Below, piece after piece: positions 47,907 to 57,171 of a stretch of DNA of 64,000 bases. The DNA comes from Vibrio sinaloensis (GTDB taxonomy: Bacteria > Pseudomonadota > Gammaproteobacteria > Enterobacterales > Vibrionaceae): positions 1,178,001-1,242,000 of the forward strand of contig NZ_CP096199.1 in the NCBI RefSeq assembly GCF_023195835.1, given 5' to 3'. The notes under the pieces are model-generated. The model made no database searches. It had not been told where the DNA came from and was given only the letters and a program-made list of their open reading frames with translations. Numbering within the stretch: the stretch's first letter is position 1; each line of letters opens with the position of its first letter. A program made the position numbers and the translations under genes.

Positions 47907-48815
47907 CTATGCTTGGAGCCAATCTTTATACAACTGTTCACTTGAACCTAAGTAGTCGACCATCCACTGGATCATCTTATGGTTATCATCTTTGCGCCAA
48001 ACTAAACAACAGTGACTGAGTGGCTTCTCTTGAGGGAGAATTTTCTCAACCAACACACCTTCGGTGATCAAGCGTTGGGCGATGTGGCGCGGCATATAGC
48101 CTACACCGACACCTTGCTTCAAACACTCTATGGCACTGTACCAGTTGGGCAGCAGCAAGCGCCGTTGCTGTGGATAGTGAACAGTATGACGTTTGGGCAA
48201 CACACTGGATGTATCATCTAGGCAAATGGCGGGAAACTGGCTAACAAAGGCTTCGGTTAGATGCTGTTGCTTTACGCAAGGGTGACTCGATGACATCACA
48301 AACGCCCAGTCTAAAACACCCATAGGTTTAACTTCAAAATCACCGCCAACGGGTATCGCTGATGTCGCGCCAACCACAATATCAGCACGCCCTTGTGAAA
48401 TGGCCTCCCATGAGCCATTAAAGACTTCCATATTGATCTGCAATTCAGCGCTAGGGAAAGCATGATAGAAGTCTTCGATGAGCGGCTTTATCCGCTCCAA
48501 TTTAACCACGTTATCAAGAGTTAACTTTAATGTTTTTTGCCACCCCTGAGCGACGCGACGTGTTTGCGCTTTAACTTCTTCGATTTGCCGCAGCATAGTT
48601 CGAGCTTGTGTGAGGAACAGCTCACCTGCTGGTGTGAGCTCGACTTTTCTAGGCAGTCGTTTAAACAGAACGACATCTAACTCTTGTTCAATTTGGCGAA
48701 TACTGTAACTGATCGCAGAAGGGACTTTGTGTAGTACCTCCGCCGCCGCAGTGAAGCTTTCCAGTCGTGCCACCGTATCGACCAGTTCCAGCGAAGGCTG
48801 GGAAAAAGCACTCAT
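47907..48815 (-). CDS. punR: LysR-type regulator, PunR-like
   Basis: 302 aa. N-terminal winged helix (about 8-66, FTAAAEVLHKVPSAISYSIR) and a periplasmic-binding-protein-like effector domain. It resembles E. coli PunR (YdhB), a regulator that activates the adjacent purine exporter/transporter gene punC. Here too the neighbour, transcribed divergently, is a PunC-like MFS protein, which supports the call. ATG 48815 starts MSAFSQPSLELV. The short leader of this gene is nearly identical to that of punC. Confidence 0.85.
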   Translation of the reverse strand: MSAFSQPSLELVDTVARLESFTAAAEVLHKVPSAISYSIRQIEQELDVVLFKRLPRKVELTPAGELFLTQARTMLRQIEEVKAQTRRVAQGWQKTLKLTLDNVVKLERIKPLIEDFYHAFPSAELQINMEVFNGSWEAISQGRADIVVGATSAIPVGGDFEVKPMGVLDWAFVMSSSHPCVKQQHLTEAFVSQFPAICLDDTSSVLPKRHTVHYPQQRRLLLPNWYSAIECLKQGVGVGYMPRHIAQRLITEGVLVEKILPQEKPLSHCCLVWRKDDNHKMIQWMVDYLGSSEQLYKDWLQA

Positions 48816-48825
48816 AATAACCCTT

Positions 48826-48944
48826 CAAAATATTTGATTAATAACTGCAAATTTTAGCGTTTCATTTTATCAAAATCGACGGGTAGACTACCAAAGTTAA
48901 TAAAAAGGTTGGCGCCAATAGAAAAATAACAATCAATTATTTTG
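48826..48944. promoter_or_regulatory. punR-punC divergent control region with matching leaders
   Basis: CAAAATATTTGATT (48826-48839) and AATCAATTATTTTG (48931-48944) are inverted copies (13 of 14), so both mRNAs begin, near the start codon, with almost the same stretch: AATCAA(A/T)TATTTTGAA. The arrangement fits LysR binding to a paired site or a common 5' leader element. Confidence 0.5.
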
Positions 48945-48961
48945 AACGGAAAGTGTCCATT

Positions 48962-50161
48962 ATGTCAAAACTACAACTTATTTACTTAGCTCTATTGTCT
49001 ATGCTCGGCTTTATTGCCACTGACATGTACTTACCTGCATTCAAATCAATGGAGGTTGCGTTTGCTACGGGCCCAGAACAGATCGCTTTGTCGCTAACGG
49101 TCTTTCTGGTCGGAATGGCGATAGGTCAGCTAATGTGGGGCCTTGCTTCTGACAAGTTTGGTCACCGTAATACGCTCGCATTGGGTTTGTTTGTGTTTAC
49201 TATCGCCTCACTAGGATTGGCGTACAGTGATCAAGTATGGCAACTACTGACACTGCGCTTTGTTCAAGCGTTCGGTGTCTGTGCGCCGGCTGTGATCTGG
49301 CAGGCGATGGTGATCAAGCGCCACTCGAGCCGTAGCCAACAGATTTTCGCCACAATTATGCCATTGGTCGCGCTTTCTCCAGCACTGGCTCCGCAATTGG
49401 GTGTGCTGCTTGCAGAACAATTTGGCTGGAGTAGTATTTTCATCGCATTGACACTGATGGGTGGTGTGTTGGTTGCTGCAACAATGGCTCAGGACAATGA
49501 GCAACCACAGCCCAAGCAAACCAGCGTTTCAAGTGATATCAAAGCATTGCTGAGTTCAAAAATTTACCTTGGTAATGTGATGATGTTTGCCACAGCGTCA
49601 GCCGCTTTTTTTGCCTACCTTACCGGCATGCCGGAGATTATGGCTCAGCTTGGTTACGAGGCCAAAGAGATTGGATTAAGCTTTGTGCCACAGACGATAG
49701 CGTTCATGCTCGGTGGGTACTTGGGCAAACGAGCGGTAAGAAAATTTGGCGATGAAAAAGTATTGCGCCAATTGATCGGTCTTTTCAGTGTTGCTGCTTT
49801 ATTGGTTTTTATCGCGTCGCAGTGGCAGTTGACTTCGATTTGGCCAATTCTTGCTCCTTTCTGTTTGATGGCGTTGGCGAATGGCGCGCTCTACCCGATA
49901 GTGGTCAATCGCGCTCTGGCTAGCGCACAGCAGAGTCCCGCCACTGCGGCTGGATTGCAAAACAGCTTGCAGGTAACGGTGAGTAGTGTCGCCAGTGCAC
50001 TGGTCGCGGCGATGGCAAGCCAAGCACAGGGAGTAACGGGCGTAGCCATCATCCTCTGCATGTGTGGTCTATGGACGGGGTATATTGTTTCCAATCGTGA
50101 GCTATCACGTCACTTCACCACGCCAGACAATGCCCGGGTGGTGTGCGAAGACGAGAATTGA
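48962..50161 (+). CDS. punC: MFS transporter, PunC-like
   Basis: 399 aa with 12 predicted helices. DHA1-type motifs: TDMYLPAFKSM in helix 1 and ASDKFGHRNTLALG (motif A) after helix 2. It is similar to E. coli PunC (YdhC), which imports purine nucleosides, but drug efflux is a plausible alternative for this family. ATG 48962 is preferred; the GTG at 48953 is too close to CGGAAAG. Followed by a terminator. Confidence 0.85.
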   Translation: MSKLQLIYLALLSMLGFIATDMYLPAFKSMEVAFATGPEQIALSLTVFLVGMAIGQLMWGLASDKFGHRNTLALGLFVFTIASLGLAYSDQVWQLLTLRFVQAFGVCAPAVIWQAMVIKRHSSRSQQIFATIMPLVALSPALAPQLGVLLAEQFGWSSIFIALTLMGGVLVAATMAQDNEQPQPKQTSVSSDIKALLSSKIYLGNVMMFATASAAFFAYLTGMPEIMAQLGYEAKEIGLSFVPQTIAFMLGGYLGKRAVRKFGDEKVLRQLIGLFSVAALLVFIASQWQLTSIWPILAPFCLMALANGALYPIVVNRALASAQQSPATAAGLQNSLQVTVSSVASALVAAMASQAQGVTGVAIILCMCGLWTGYIVSNRELSRHFTTPDNARVVCEDEN

Positions 50162-50202
50162 TCCTTGCATACCGCTAGGCCCTAATTAAGCCGAATAATG
50201 AC

Positions 50203-50229
50203 AAGCCCCATTCTGTTGAGTGGGGCTTT
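50203..50229 (+). terminator. punC terminator
   Basis: Stem AAGCCCCA / TGGGGCTT with a 10-base loop, followed by TGTT. Confidence 0.8.
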
Positions 50230-50341
50230 GTTATATGCGGAGCGTCCAGCGAGATTCCATTCGGCTCGACGACTATTTTTTGGGGCATCGCTGCTCGCTT
50301 AGTACAAAGTAGTGAAATGTTGAGAGATTTTTGTTTGATGC

Positions 50342-50405
50342 TTGCAAAAAAATTGTAACTTTGTATTATTTGCGCCTAGTAGTGCAAATGATAATAATTA
50401 GCACT
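50342..50405 (+). promoter_or_regulatory. Iron-regulated promoter with Fur box 1
   Basis: -35 TTGCAA (50342-50347), 16-bp spacer, -10 TATTAT (50364-50369). The Fur-box-like AATGATAATAATTAGCACT (50387-50405) matches 17 of 19 positions of AATGATAATNATTNTCATT, with Ns counted as matches, and covers the region just past the start of transcription. Fur with iron would block the imelysin gene. Confidence 0.75.
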
Positions 50406-50448
50406 AACAATATAAAATGATTCTTAAGCTCAACAAGGATGCTTTTCC

Positions 50449-51711
50449 ATGAATGTAAAATCTCTTCTGGCCCAATCGGTCGCTGCTTCTTTATTGTTGG
50501 CGAGCGGCTCTGTTTTTGCAGCAAACGTGACTAAACAACAAGTGGTCGAGCACTACGCTGACGTCGCTCATGCAGTGTTTGCAGACTCACTGACAACGGC
50601 AAAAGCGCTAGACGCTTCGATTGAATCGTTTTTGGCTAACCCTACTGCGGCTAAGTTTGAGCAGGTAAAGCAGTCATGGCTTGCGTCTCGCGTTCCTTAT
50701 CAGCAGTCTGAAGTGTTCCGATTTGGTAACGCCATTGTCGACGACTGGGAAGGGCAGCTCAACGCTTGGCCACTCGATGAAGGGCTAATTGATTATGTGG
50801 CAGCAGATTACCAGTATGAATTGGGTAATGAAGGGGCGAGTGCAAACATTATCGCCAACCAAGAGCTTAAGATCGGATCGTCGACGCTGGATGTGTCTAA
50901 GATTACGCCACAACTCATCGCTGATCTGAACGAGGTCGGTGGATCTGAGGCCAATGTTGCTTCAGGTTATCACGCGATTGAGTTTTTGCTGTGGGGCCAA
51001 GACCTAAATGGGACCAACGCTGGTGCTGGTGCACGTGCCTATACCGATTTTGTCGTCGGCGAAGCTTGTACCAATGGTCACTGTGACCGTCGTGGTGAAT
51101 ATCTCAGAGCCGCCGCAGACTTGTTAGTGCAAGATCTCGAATGGATGGAGAAACAGTGGTCTGCGGATCAACAAGGTAACTACCGTGAAGCACTACTCAC
51201 TGATTCAGTAGATAATGGATTACGTAAGATGCTGTTTGGCATGGGCTCACTTTCGTTAGGTGAGCTGGCTGGTGAGCGCATGAAGGTGGCGCTAGAAGCC
51301 AACTCTACCGAGGATGAGCACGACTGCTTCTCGGATAATACACATAACTCTCACTACTACAATGAGCAAGGTATCTACAACGTCTACACCGGACTATACA
51401 AGCGTGAAGATGGCACACTGCTTTCTGGCCCAAGTCTGCACGACTTAGTGATGCAGGAAGATCCTAAAGCGGCGCGAGAGATCCAGAAGCAATTTGATCT
51501 GACACGCGCGCAAGTGGGCCAGTTAGTCACGTCGGCGGAACAGAACAACCAGTTCTTCGATCAACTTATCGCAGCAGGTAACACCCAAGGCAATGCACTG
51601 GTCAACGACACTATAATGTCTCTGGTTGCTCAAACTGCGCAAATCGAGCGCACCGCAAAAATCGTTGGCATTAATAGCCTCAACCCAGATACCGCAGATC
51701 ACGAGTTTTAA
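50449..51711 (+). CDS. irpA: Imelysin-family periplasmic iron-regulated protein
   Basis: 420 aa. A signal peptide (about 1-24, ending SVFA) then an imelysin/peptidase M75 domain. The GxHxxE motif is intact: G173-Y-H175-A-I-E178, in GYHAIEFLLWGQ. IrpA/imelysin proteins are found in iron-uptake clusters and bind iron or act in the periplasm or at the surface; whether they are proteases is disputed. The gene lies right after a Fur-regulated promoter and ends at a hairpin, with the di-heme gene next having its own Fur promoter. Confidence 0.9.
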   Translation: MNVKSLLAQSVAASLLLASGSVFAANVTKQQVVEHYADVAHAVFADSLTTAKALDASIESFLANPTAAKFEQVKQSWLASRVPYQQSEVFRFGNAIVDDWEGQLNAWPLDEGLIDYVAADYQYELGNEGASANIIANQELKIGSSTLDVSKITPQLIADLNEVGGSEANVASGYHAIEFLLWGQDLNGTNAGAGARAYTDFVVGEACTNGHCDRRGEYLRAAADLLVQDLEWMEKQWSADQQGNYREALLTDSVDNGLRKMLFGMGSLSLGELAGERMKVALEANSTEDEHDCFSDNTHNSHYYNEQGIYNVYTGLYKREDGTLLSGPSLHDLVMQEDPKAAREIQKQFDLTRAQVGQLVTSAEQNNQFFDQLIAAGNTQGNALVNDTIMSLVAQTAQIERTAKIVGINSLNPDTADHEF

Positions 51712-51732
51712 GCGCAAGGTTACTATCGATTG

Positions 51733-51754
51733 AAGGGCTCATTTGAGCCCTTTT
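51733..51754 (+). terminator. Hairpin after irpA
   Basis: Stem AAGGGCTC / GAGCCCTT with a 4-base loop and T's. It may be a partial terminator, since the next gene has its own promoter. Confidence 0.75.
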
Positions 51755-51776
51755 GCTGTTTTAATACGTGTTTGTT

Positions 51777-51806
51777 TTTGAGAATAATTCCCATTTAAAT
51801 TATACG
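51777..51806 (+). promoter_or_regulatory. Promoter overlapped by Fur box 2
   Basis: TTTGAGAATAATTCCCATT (51777-51795) agrees with the Fur consensus at 16 of 19 positions, with Ns counted as matches. It covers the -35 TTGAGA (51778-51783); the -10 TATACG (51801-51806) follows after 17 bp. This would give iron-dependent repression of the di-heme, imelysin-2 and DUF1513 genes. Confidence 0.7.
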
Positions 51807-51832
51807 GTTTCTGCCGTTTAGTGAGTTATCGC

Positions 51833-53227
51833 ATGCAGTCCTTTTCCAAATCTATACTGACTCTTTGTTTGGCGCTCAGCGCAAGTAGTGCCGTTTTGGC
51901 TTATGAAATCAAATCAGGTGGTGGCACCTCTGTGAGCAAAGAGGGGGCCAATGCTTACTCTTTGCCTGCGGCAAACTTGCCTATGTCAAAACGTCTCGAC
52001 TTTAGTGTTGGCAACAGCTTTTTCCGTAATCCATGGGTTCAAGCTCCGGCATCTACCGACGCCCGTGATGGTCTTGGTCCCCTGTTTAACACCAACGGTT
52101 GTCAGAACTGTCACATCAAAGATGGGCGAGGTCACCCACCAGAAGAGGGGGACTTACATGCCGTTTCTATGTTGGTTCGGTTGAGCATCCCAGCCATGAC
52201 TGCAGAGCAGAAAAAAGCCTATATCAAAGATGGAGTCATACCGGAGCCGACCTATGGTGGACAACTGCAAGATTTCGCGCTGCAAGACCAAACACCAGAA
52301 GGCAAGATCAACATCCGTTATACACCGGTCACGGTGACATTTAACGATGGTACCCAAGTAACGCTGCGAAAACCTGAAGTTCGGATTACCGACTTAGGCT
52401 ACGGCCCAATGCATCCGCAAACCCAGTTGTCTGCTCGTGTTGCGCCGCCGATGATCGGTCTTGGTTTGCTTGAGAGCATCGCTGATGAAACGCTCATCGC
52501 TTGGGCTGACGAAAATGACGGCGATGGCGACGGGATCTCAGGAAAAGTGAATCGAGTGTGGGATGTGCGCACCAATGATTTTGCGCTAGGCCGATTTGGT
52601 TGGAAAGCAGGTCAACCCAATCTGATGCAGCAAAATGCTGCCGCGTTTAATGGTGATGTAGGGTTAACCAGCCAGTTGTTTCCTGACGAAAACTGCAGCG
52701 CGAAACAGTCAATTTGCCAAGACCTGCCAAATGGTGGTGAGCCGGAAGTGAGCGATAATATTTTGGCCTTTGTCGAATTCTATTCGCAGCACTTGGCAGT
52801 GCCAATGCGTCGAAATACCGAAGATCCACAAGTTCAACTTGGTCAGCGTTTGTTTGCTCAAGCTGGGTGCGACAGTTGTCACAAGCCCAAAGTCATCACT
52901 GCGAAGCGAGACGCATTGCCTGCGCTTTCCGAGCAGACGATTCACCCTTATACCGATTTGTTGCTGCATGATATGGGACCAGGTTTGGCGGATAATCGCC
53001 CTGAGTACTTGGCAAATGGTCAAGAATGGCGGACACCACCGCTGTGGGGAATTGGCTATACCCAAGAGGTCAATGGCCACACCCATTTTCTTCATGACGG
53101 TCGGGCTCGCAATTTGATGGAGGCGGTGCTTTGGCACGGTGGTGAGGCGCAAACTGCTCAGCAGACAGTGTTAACCTTCAATCAAAATGAGCGTGAAGCG
53201 TTAATCGCGTTTCTCAACTCTTTATAG
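51833..53227 (+). CDS. Di-heme thiol-oxidoreductase-like protein (DUF1111)
   Basis: 464 aa from ATG 51833. A signal peptide (about 1-23) and two c-heme sites C90-Q-N-C93-H94 and C346-D-S-C349-H350. It fits the di-heme cytochrome/'putative thiol oxidoreductase' family that is found beside imelysin genes in Fur-controlled clusters, such as that of Pseudomonas (PA4370-PA4373). Role in iron handling is inferred from context. A longer GTG start at 51821 is possible. The second imelysin gene follows after 8 bp. Confidence 0.88.
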   Translation: MQSFSKSILTLCLALSASSAVLAYEIKSGGGTSVSKEGANAYSLPAANLPMSKRLDFSVGNSFFRNPWVQAPASTDARDGLGPLFNTNGCQNCHIKDGRGHPPEEGDLHAVSMLVRLSIPAMTAEQKKAYIKDGVIPEPTYGGQLQDFALQDQTPEGKINIRYTPVTVTFNDGTQVTLRKPEVRITDLGYGPMHPQTQLSARVAPPMIGLGLLESIADETLIAWADENDGDGDGISGKVNRVWDVRTNDFALGRFGWKAGQPNLMQQNAAAFNGDVGLTSQLFPDENCSAKQSICQDLPNGGEPEVSDNILAFVEFYSQHLAVPMRRNTEDPQVQLGQRLFAQAGCDSCHKPKVITAKRDALPALSEQTIHPYTDLLLHDMGPGLADNRPEYLANGQEWRTPPLWGIGYTQEVNGHTHFLHDGRARNLMEAVLWHGGEAQTAQQTVLTFNQNEREALIAFLNSL

Positions 53228-53235
53228 GATATAAG

Positions 53236-54267
53236 ATGAAACCACAACGTATCTTGATCAGCACACTCTTCGCTGCTGCCTTGTTAGGTTGTCAAACCTC
53301 AAGTAATCAAGCCTTGATGGCTGAGCAAACCAATCACGTTAGTCAAAACGTTTATCAACAACAGGTTGAGTTCGCGAACCAGCTCAATAATCAGGCACAG
53401 CAGCTCTCCCAAGTACTCGCTGATTATTGTTATCAGCGCACGGATATGGAAACCGTGAGACTGCAATGGCAGCAGACGATGCTGAGTTGGATGGCACTGC
53501 AAGGTCAAGAGCGAGGCCCACAAGCGGCGCTAGCACAAAGTTGGAATATGCAATTCTGGCCCGACAAGAAGAATACCACTGGGCGTAAAATGCAGCGCTT
53601 GATTGCCTCAGATGTGAACTGGACTCAAGCGGAGATCGCTCAGCAAAGCGTCACAGTTCAAGGACTGGGTTCGGTGGAATGGTTGCTTTACGATCCGGCT
53701 TCAGATCTTGGTACTTCGGCAAAAACGTGTCAGACCGCGATGGCCATCAGTGACAATATTCTGGCCAACAGTGCACAAATCCACCAAGCGTGGCTAGTGA
53801 ACCCTTGGACCGAGCTGGATGCAAAGCAATGGCAGTCCGAGTATATCGCGCTGCTCTCAAACCAGCTGGAATACAGCATGAAAAAAATGAGTCGGCCGTT
53901 GGCGGACTTTGGCCACCCACGCCCTTATTTTGCCGAGTCATGGCGCTCAGGGACTTCGATGGACAATCTGTACGCCAATTTGGTGGCGATGCAGAAACTC
54001 TATTTCGCTCAAGGTGGTGGCTTAGATGCCATGTTGCGTGAAATGGGCAAGACGACACTGGCTGACCGCATTGCCAATCAATTTGCGATGACGATAGAGA
54101 CTTGGCCGCGAGATGAAAGCCTGTTTGAGCTGTTGCAAACTAAACAGGGCTATCAAAACGCATACGCACAATTTAACAAACTAGAACAGCTTCGTTATCT
54201 CATTCATGAAGAGGTGGCGATTGAATTAGGCGTAGTTATAGGATTTAACGCAACAGATGGTGACTGA
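53236..54267 (+). CDS. Second imelysin-like protein (lipoprotein)
   Basis: 343 aa. A lipoprotein signal with the lipobox LLGC (Cys 19) anchors it to a membrane. The imelysin motif position reads GLGSVE (GLGSVEWLLYD), so the histidine of GxHxxE is replaced by Gly while the glutamate is kept; this copy may bind metal differently or be non-catalytic. It overlaps the next gene by 11 bases and is only 8 bp after the di-heme gene, so all three are translated from one mRNA. Confidence 0.85.
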   Translation: MKPQRILISTLFAAALLGCQTSSNQALMAEQTNHVSQNVYQQQVEFANQLNNQAQQLSQVLADYCYQRTDMETVRLQWQQTMLSWMALQGQERGPQAALAQSWNMQFWPDKKNTTGRKMQRLIASDVNWTQAEIAQQSVTVQGLGSVEWLLYDPASDLGTSAKTCQTAMAISDNILANSAQIHQAWLVNPWTELDAKQWQSEYIALLSNQLEYSMKKMSRPLADFGHPRPYFAESWRSGTSMDNLYANLVAMQKLYFAQGGGLDAMLREMGKTTLADRIANQFAMTIETWPRDESLFELLQTKQGYQNAYAQFNKLEQLRYLIHEEVAIELGVVIGFNATDGD

Positions 54268-55333
54268 TACTACGCGGCGCTCACTGCTTAAAGCAGCGCT
54301 ATTAAGCGCTGCTTATCCGCTAGCAGGGTGTGTGACTACGTCGACTGACACGGCTAAGCCTGCTTTAATCGGCTGCTCTATTGCTGGTCGTGACCATTTT
54401 CACGCGGTGGTGGCGGACCAAAATGGCCATCCACTGAGAAAAGTGCCGCTACCTGAGCGAGGTCATGGTGTGGCAAGCAATCGAGCGCTAGGGCACGCTG
54501 TGGCCTTTGCTCGCCGCCCTGGTCGCTACTTTCAAGTGTTTGACTACCATAGTGGCGAGTCGATTAGGCTACGTATTGCCGCTCGCAATCGACACTATTA
54601 TGGCCATGGTGTCTATTCTAACGACGGGCAGTGGCTCTATGCGACGGAGGGGGACAGCCGAACCAGTCGCGGCATCATTGGCGTCTACGATGTGTTGGCA
54701 GGCTACGACAAAGTCGCTGAATTCACCGGCTTTGGTATTGGTCCGCACGAAGTCATTGTGATGCCGGATGGGAGGTTAGTGATTGGCGTAGGCGGTGTTC
54801 ACACGGATGGGCGAAAGCCGCTCAACTTAGAGACCATGACTCCGAGTTTGAGCTACTTAAATCGCAATGGCGAACTGATTGAGCAAGTGGGACTGGGCGA
54901 TAAAAAACTTAGCATTCGTCATCTTGCGCATGATGGGGATGAAACGGTGCTATGCGGTCAGCAATATCGGGGGCAACCCGATGCGTACCCGTCGCTGCTT
55001 GCCATGCATACATCTGGAGCCGAGTTGGTACCATTACTGGGCGAACCTGAGCAATGGGCGCGTTTCAACCATTACATCGCAAGTATCGCAGCTACTGACC
55101 AGTGGATTTTGGCTACGTCACCTCGGGGTAACTGCTATGGTATTTGGTCTAAACAAACGCGAAAACTGGTAGAACTGGCTCCGCTACCCGATGCGTCTGG
55201 TGTGGTAGTGCAAGGTGATGGGTTTAAAGTGAGCTCTGGATCGGGTCAAGTTCTATCACAGCGCGCTCCACATCATAAGCAAGCTCAACAATCTGGGATA
55301 CAGTGGGACAATCACTGGTCGGTAATTACTTAA
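54257..55333 (+). CDS. DUF1513 lipoprotein, beta-propeller-like
   Basis: 358 aa. The N-terminus has a Tat-like TTRRSLLKAA followed by a lipobox-like LAGC, so it is probably exported folded and lipid-anchored. The body has repeated short segments (GHGVYSNDGQWLYATEGD, GPHEVIVMPDGRLVIGVGG) as in a beta-propeller. DUF1513 proteins accompany imelysins in iron-regulated operons; activity unknown. It overlaps the second imelysin gene by 11 bases and is the last gene of the operon. Confidence 0.85.
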   Translation: MVTDTTRRSLLKAALLSAAYPLAGCVTTSTDTAKPALIGCSIAGRDHFHAVVADQNGHPLRKVPLPERGHGVASNRALGHAVAFARRPGRYFQVFDYHSGESIRLRIAARNRHYYGHGVYSNDGQWLYATEGDSRTSRGIIGVYDVLAGYDKVAEFTGFGIGPHEVIVMPDGRLVIGVGGVHTDGRKPLNLETMTPSLSYLNRNGELIEQVGLGDKKLSIRHLAHDGDETVLCGQQYRGQPDAYPSLLAMHTSGAELVPLLGEPEQWARFNHYIASIAATDQWILATSPRGNCYGIWSKQTRKLVELAPLPDASGVVVQGDGFKVSSGSGQVLSQRAPHHKQAQQSGIQWDNHWSVIT

Positions 55334-55438
55334 TATTAATGGATAAAATTTAGACTCTGCTTAAAGTCTTAGAAAAACGTCACGCCAGCGTCATTCATCT
55401 CTGCCATACTCTTAACTAGGATGTGGGGAGATGAATCG

Positions 55439-56989
55439 ATGCAGAAATGGACTTGCTGGCTGCTAGCACTATGCTTAATGCCTACCGCTGCGTTTTCAGG
55501 GCAGTATTTCAATCAAATCGGCTGGTTGGATCAAGACAGTCAGCTTACATCACTGTTGCAGTATCCGGCGGTCGTTGAAGATATCTATCGCAACAATGAC
55601 ACTCAAATGATCTGGTTTGATTTGCAGCAGAGCAGTAAGCTCGAGTTTCAACTCGAAGTGATTCAGCACGCAGGCTTCAGCCCGCTTTTTTCCCGTCAGC
55701 TGAGCTATCTCCAGTTTTACCGCAAAAGTAACCGCTGGTACGAGTACGATATTCTAGCGACCGACACCTTACTGCTGTATCTCAGCTATGCAGAACAAGC
55801 GAAAATTCGTGGTCAAGAGTGGTTTTTTCAAACCAAATTGAACCAGTCCTTATCTTTGCCGCCGAACAGTGCACTGATCGCCACGCAACGCGCGATTGCT
55901 CAGCAGCAACTGGGCGAGCTGATTGAAGTCTATACGCCCGACAATCGAGATTATCAAAAACTGGTTGATACCTATTTACACCTGATTAAGTACCAAAAAC
56001 TCGATGTCGCGCCCTACCGACAACAAGGTCTAAAACGGGTGGGAGATCCACTCAATGATAGAGATGTTTTACTGCAGCGACTTGCGATGGTGGACGTCAG
56101 TTTGCTTGACGTGCGTAAAGATGTGAGTTGGTACGACCAATCCTTGTTATCGGCGGTTAAGCAGTTTCAACAACTTCACGGACTTGAAGCTGATGGCATT
56201 ATCGGCCCTGATACAGTTAGATGGCTCAACCTACCGATTGAAAAACGTTTAGCGACGTTAGCGATCAACGCGGAGCGAGTTCGCTATTGGCCCACTCAAC
56301 GTGACACCATAATTGTGGTCAACGTACCGAGTTTTCAAATGAGATATTGGTCGTCGGGGCAAGAGGTGTTTCATTCTAAAGTCGTGGTCGGAAAAAAAGC
56401 CCGTCCCACTCCGGTAATGAATACCAAACTAGACTCGTTAATTCTCAATCCCACTTGGAATATTCCGTGGAAAATCATGGTAGAGGACATTATTCCCAAA
56501 GTTCAGCAAGATAAGCAGTATCTGGCTAAGCAAAATATAAAAATCATCCCTAAATGGGGCTCAAGCGAGGTCATCGATCCGAATGACATCGACTGGGATA
56601 CATTGAGGCCCACCGCCTTTCCTTATCGCATGACCCAGTTATCAGGTAATGCTAACGCGCTTGGCTTGTATAAATTCAATACGCCCAATCGACGTGCTAT
56701 CTATTTGCACGACACGCCGAGCAAGAGCTTATTTGCTCAGAATCAACGCGCCTTTAGCTCCGGTTGCATTCGGGTTGAACATGCAGATGTGTTTGCCAGC
56801 TTGCTGTTAGAGTCGCAAGGTTTACAAGTCGAGTCTTCACAACTGGAGCCACTTCCCAACCAATCTATTCCGCTCAAGAGCCGGATACCCGTTCATATCA
56901 TTTATCAAACGGCATGGTTTGAAGAGGGGGCAGTTCATTACCGGGAAGATATTTACCGCTTTGACAGATCCAGTTACACAAAAGGCTAG
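55439..56989 (+). CDS. L,D-transpeptidase (YcbB-type)
   Basis: 516 aa. Signal peptide (about 1-19), a peptidoglycan-binding domain (about 220-275, FQQLHGLEADGIIGPDTVRWL) and a YkuD catalytic domain with C443 in SSGCIRVEHADV. It makes 3-3 cross-links or attaches proteins in the cell wall. ATG 55439 follows GGGGAG; ATG 55421 is possible. V. cholerae has enzymes LdtA and LdtB and this resembles one of them; E. coli counterpart is LdtD (YcbB). Confidence 0.92.
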   Translation: MQKWTCWLLALCLMPTAAFSGQYFNQIGWLDQDSQLTSLLQYPAVVEDIYRNNDTQMIWFDLQQSSKLEFQLEVIQHAGFSPLFSRQLSYLQFYRKSNRWYEYDILATDTLLLYLSYAEQAKIRGQEWFFQTKLNQSLSLPPNSALIATQRAIAQQQLGELIEVYTPDNRDYQKLVDTYLHLIKYQKLDVAPYRQQGLKRVGDPLNDRDVLLQRLAMVDVSLLDVRKDVSWYDQSLLSAVKQFQQLHGLEADGIIGPDTVRWLNLPIEKRLATLAINAERVRYWPTQRDTIIVVNVPSFQMRYWSSGQEVFHSKVVVGKKARPTPVMNTKLDSLILNPTWNIPWKIMVEDIIPKVQQDKQYLAKQNIKIIPKWGSSEVIDPNDIDWDTLRPTAFPYRMTQLSGNANALGLYKFNTPNRRAIYLHDTPSKSLFAQNQRAFSSGCIRVEHADVFASLLLESQGLQVESSQLEPLPNQSIPLKSRIPVHIIYQTAWFEEGAVHYREDIYRFDRSSYTKG

Positions 56990-57171
56990 ATTGACAAAAT
57001 CTTTACCTTTATTTGCGGTTGGCTATTTTTCTTGAATGTTCAATAAGTAAGCAGATATACCTGCGATTGATACCACTTTGAGCACGCTTTATGCATTTGC
57101 ACTTCACTGGAGAGTTCGGTAGTGTCGCCTGCCGAATATGTAGCAACTCAATACAGTGAAGGTAAAAGATT

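Noticed and set aside
52709..53152. 147-codon frame antisense to the di-heme gene
   Set aside because: Fully inside a well-supported cytochrome gene; no start signals.
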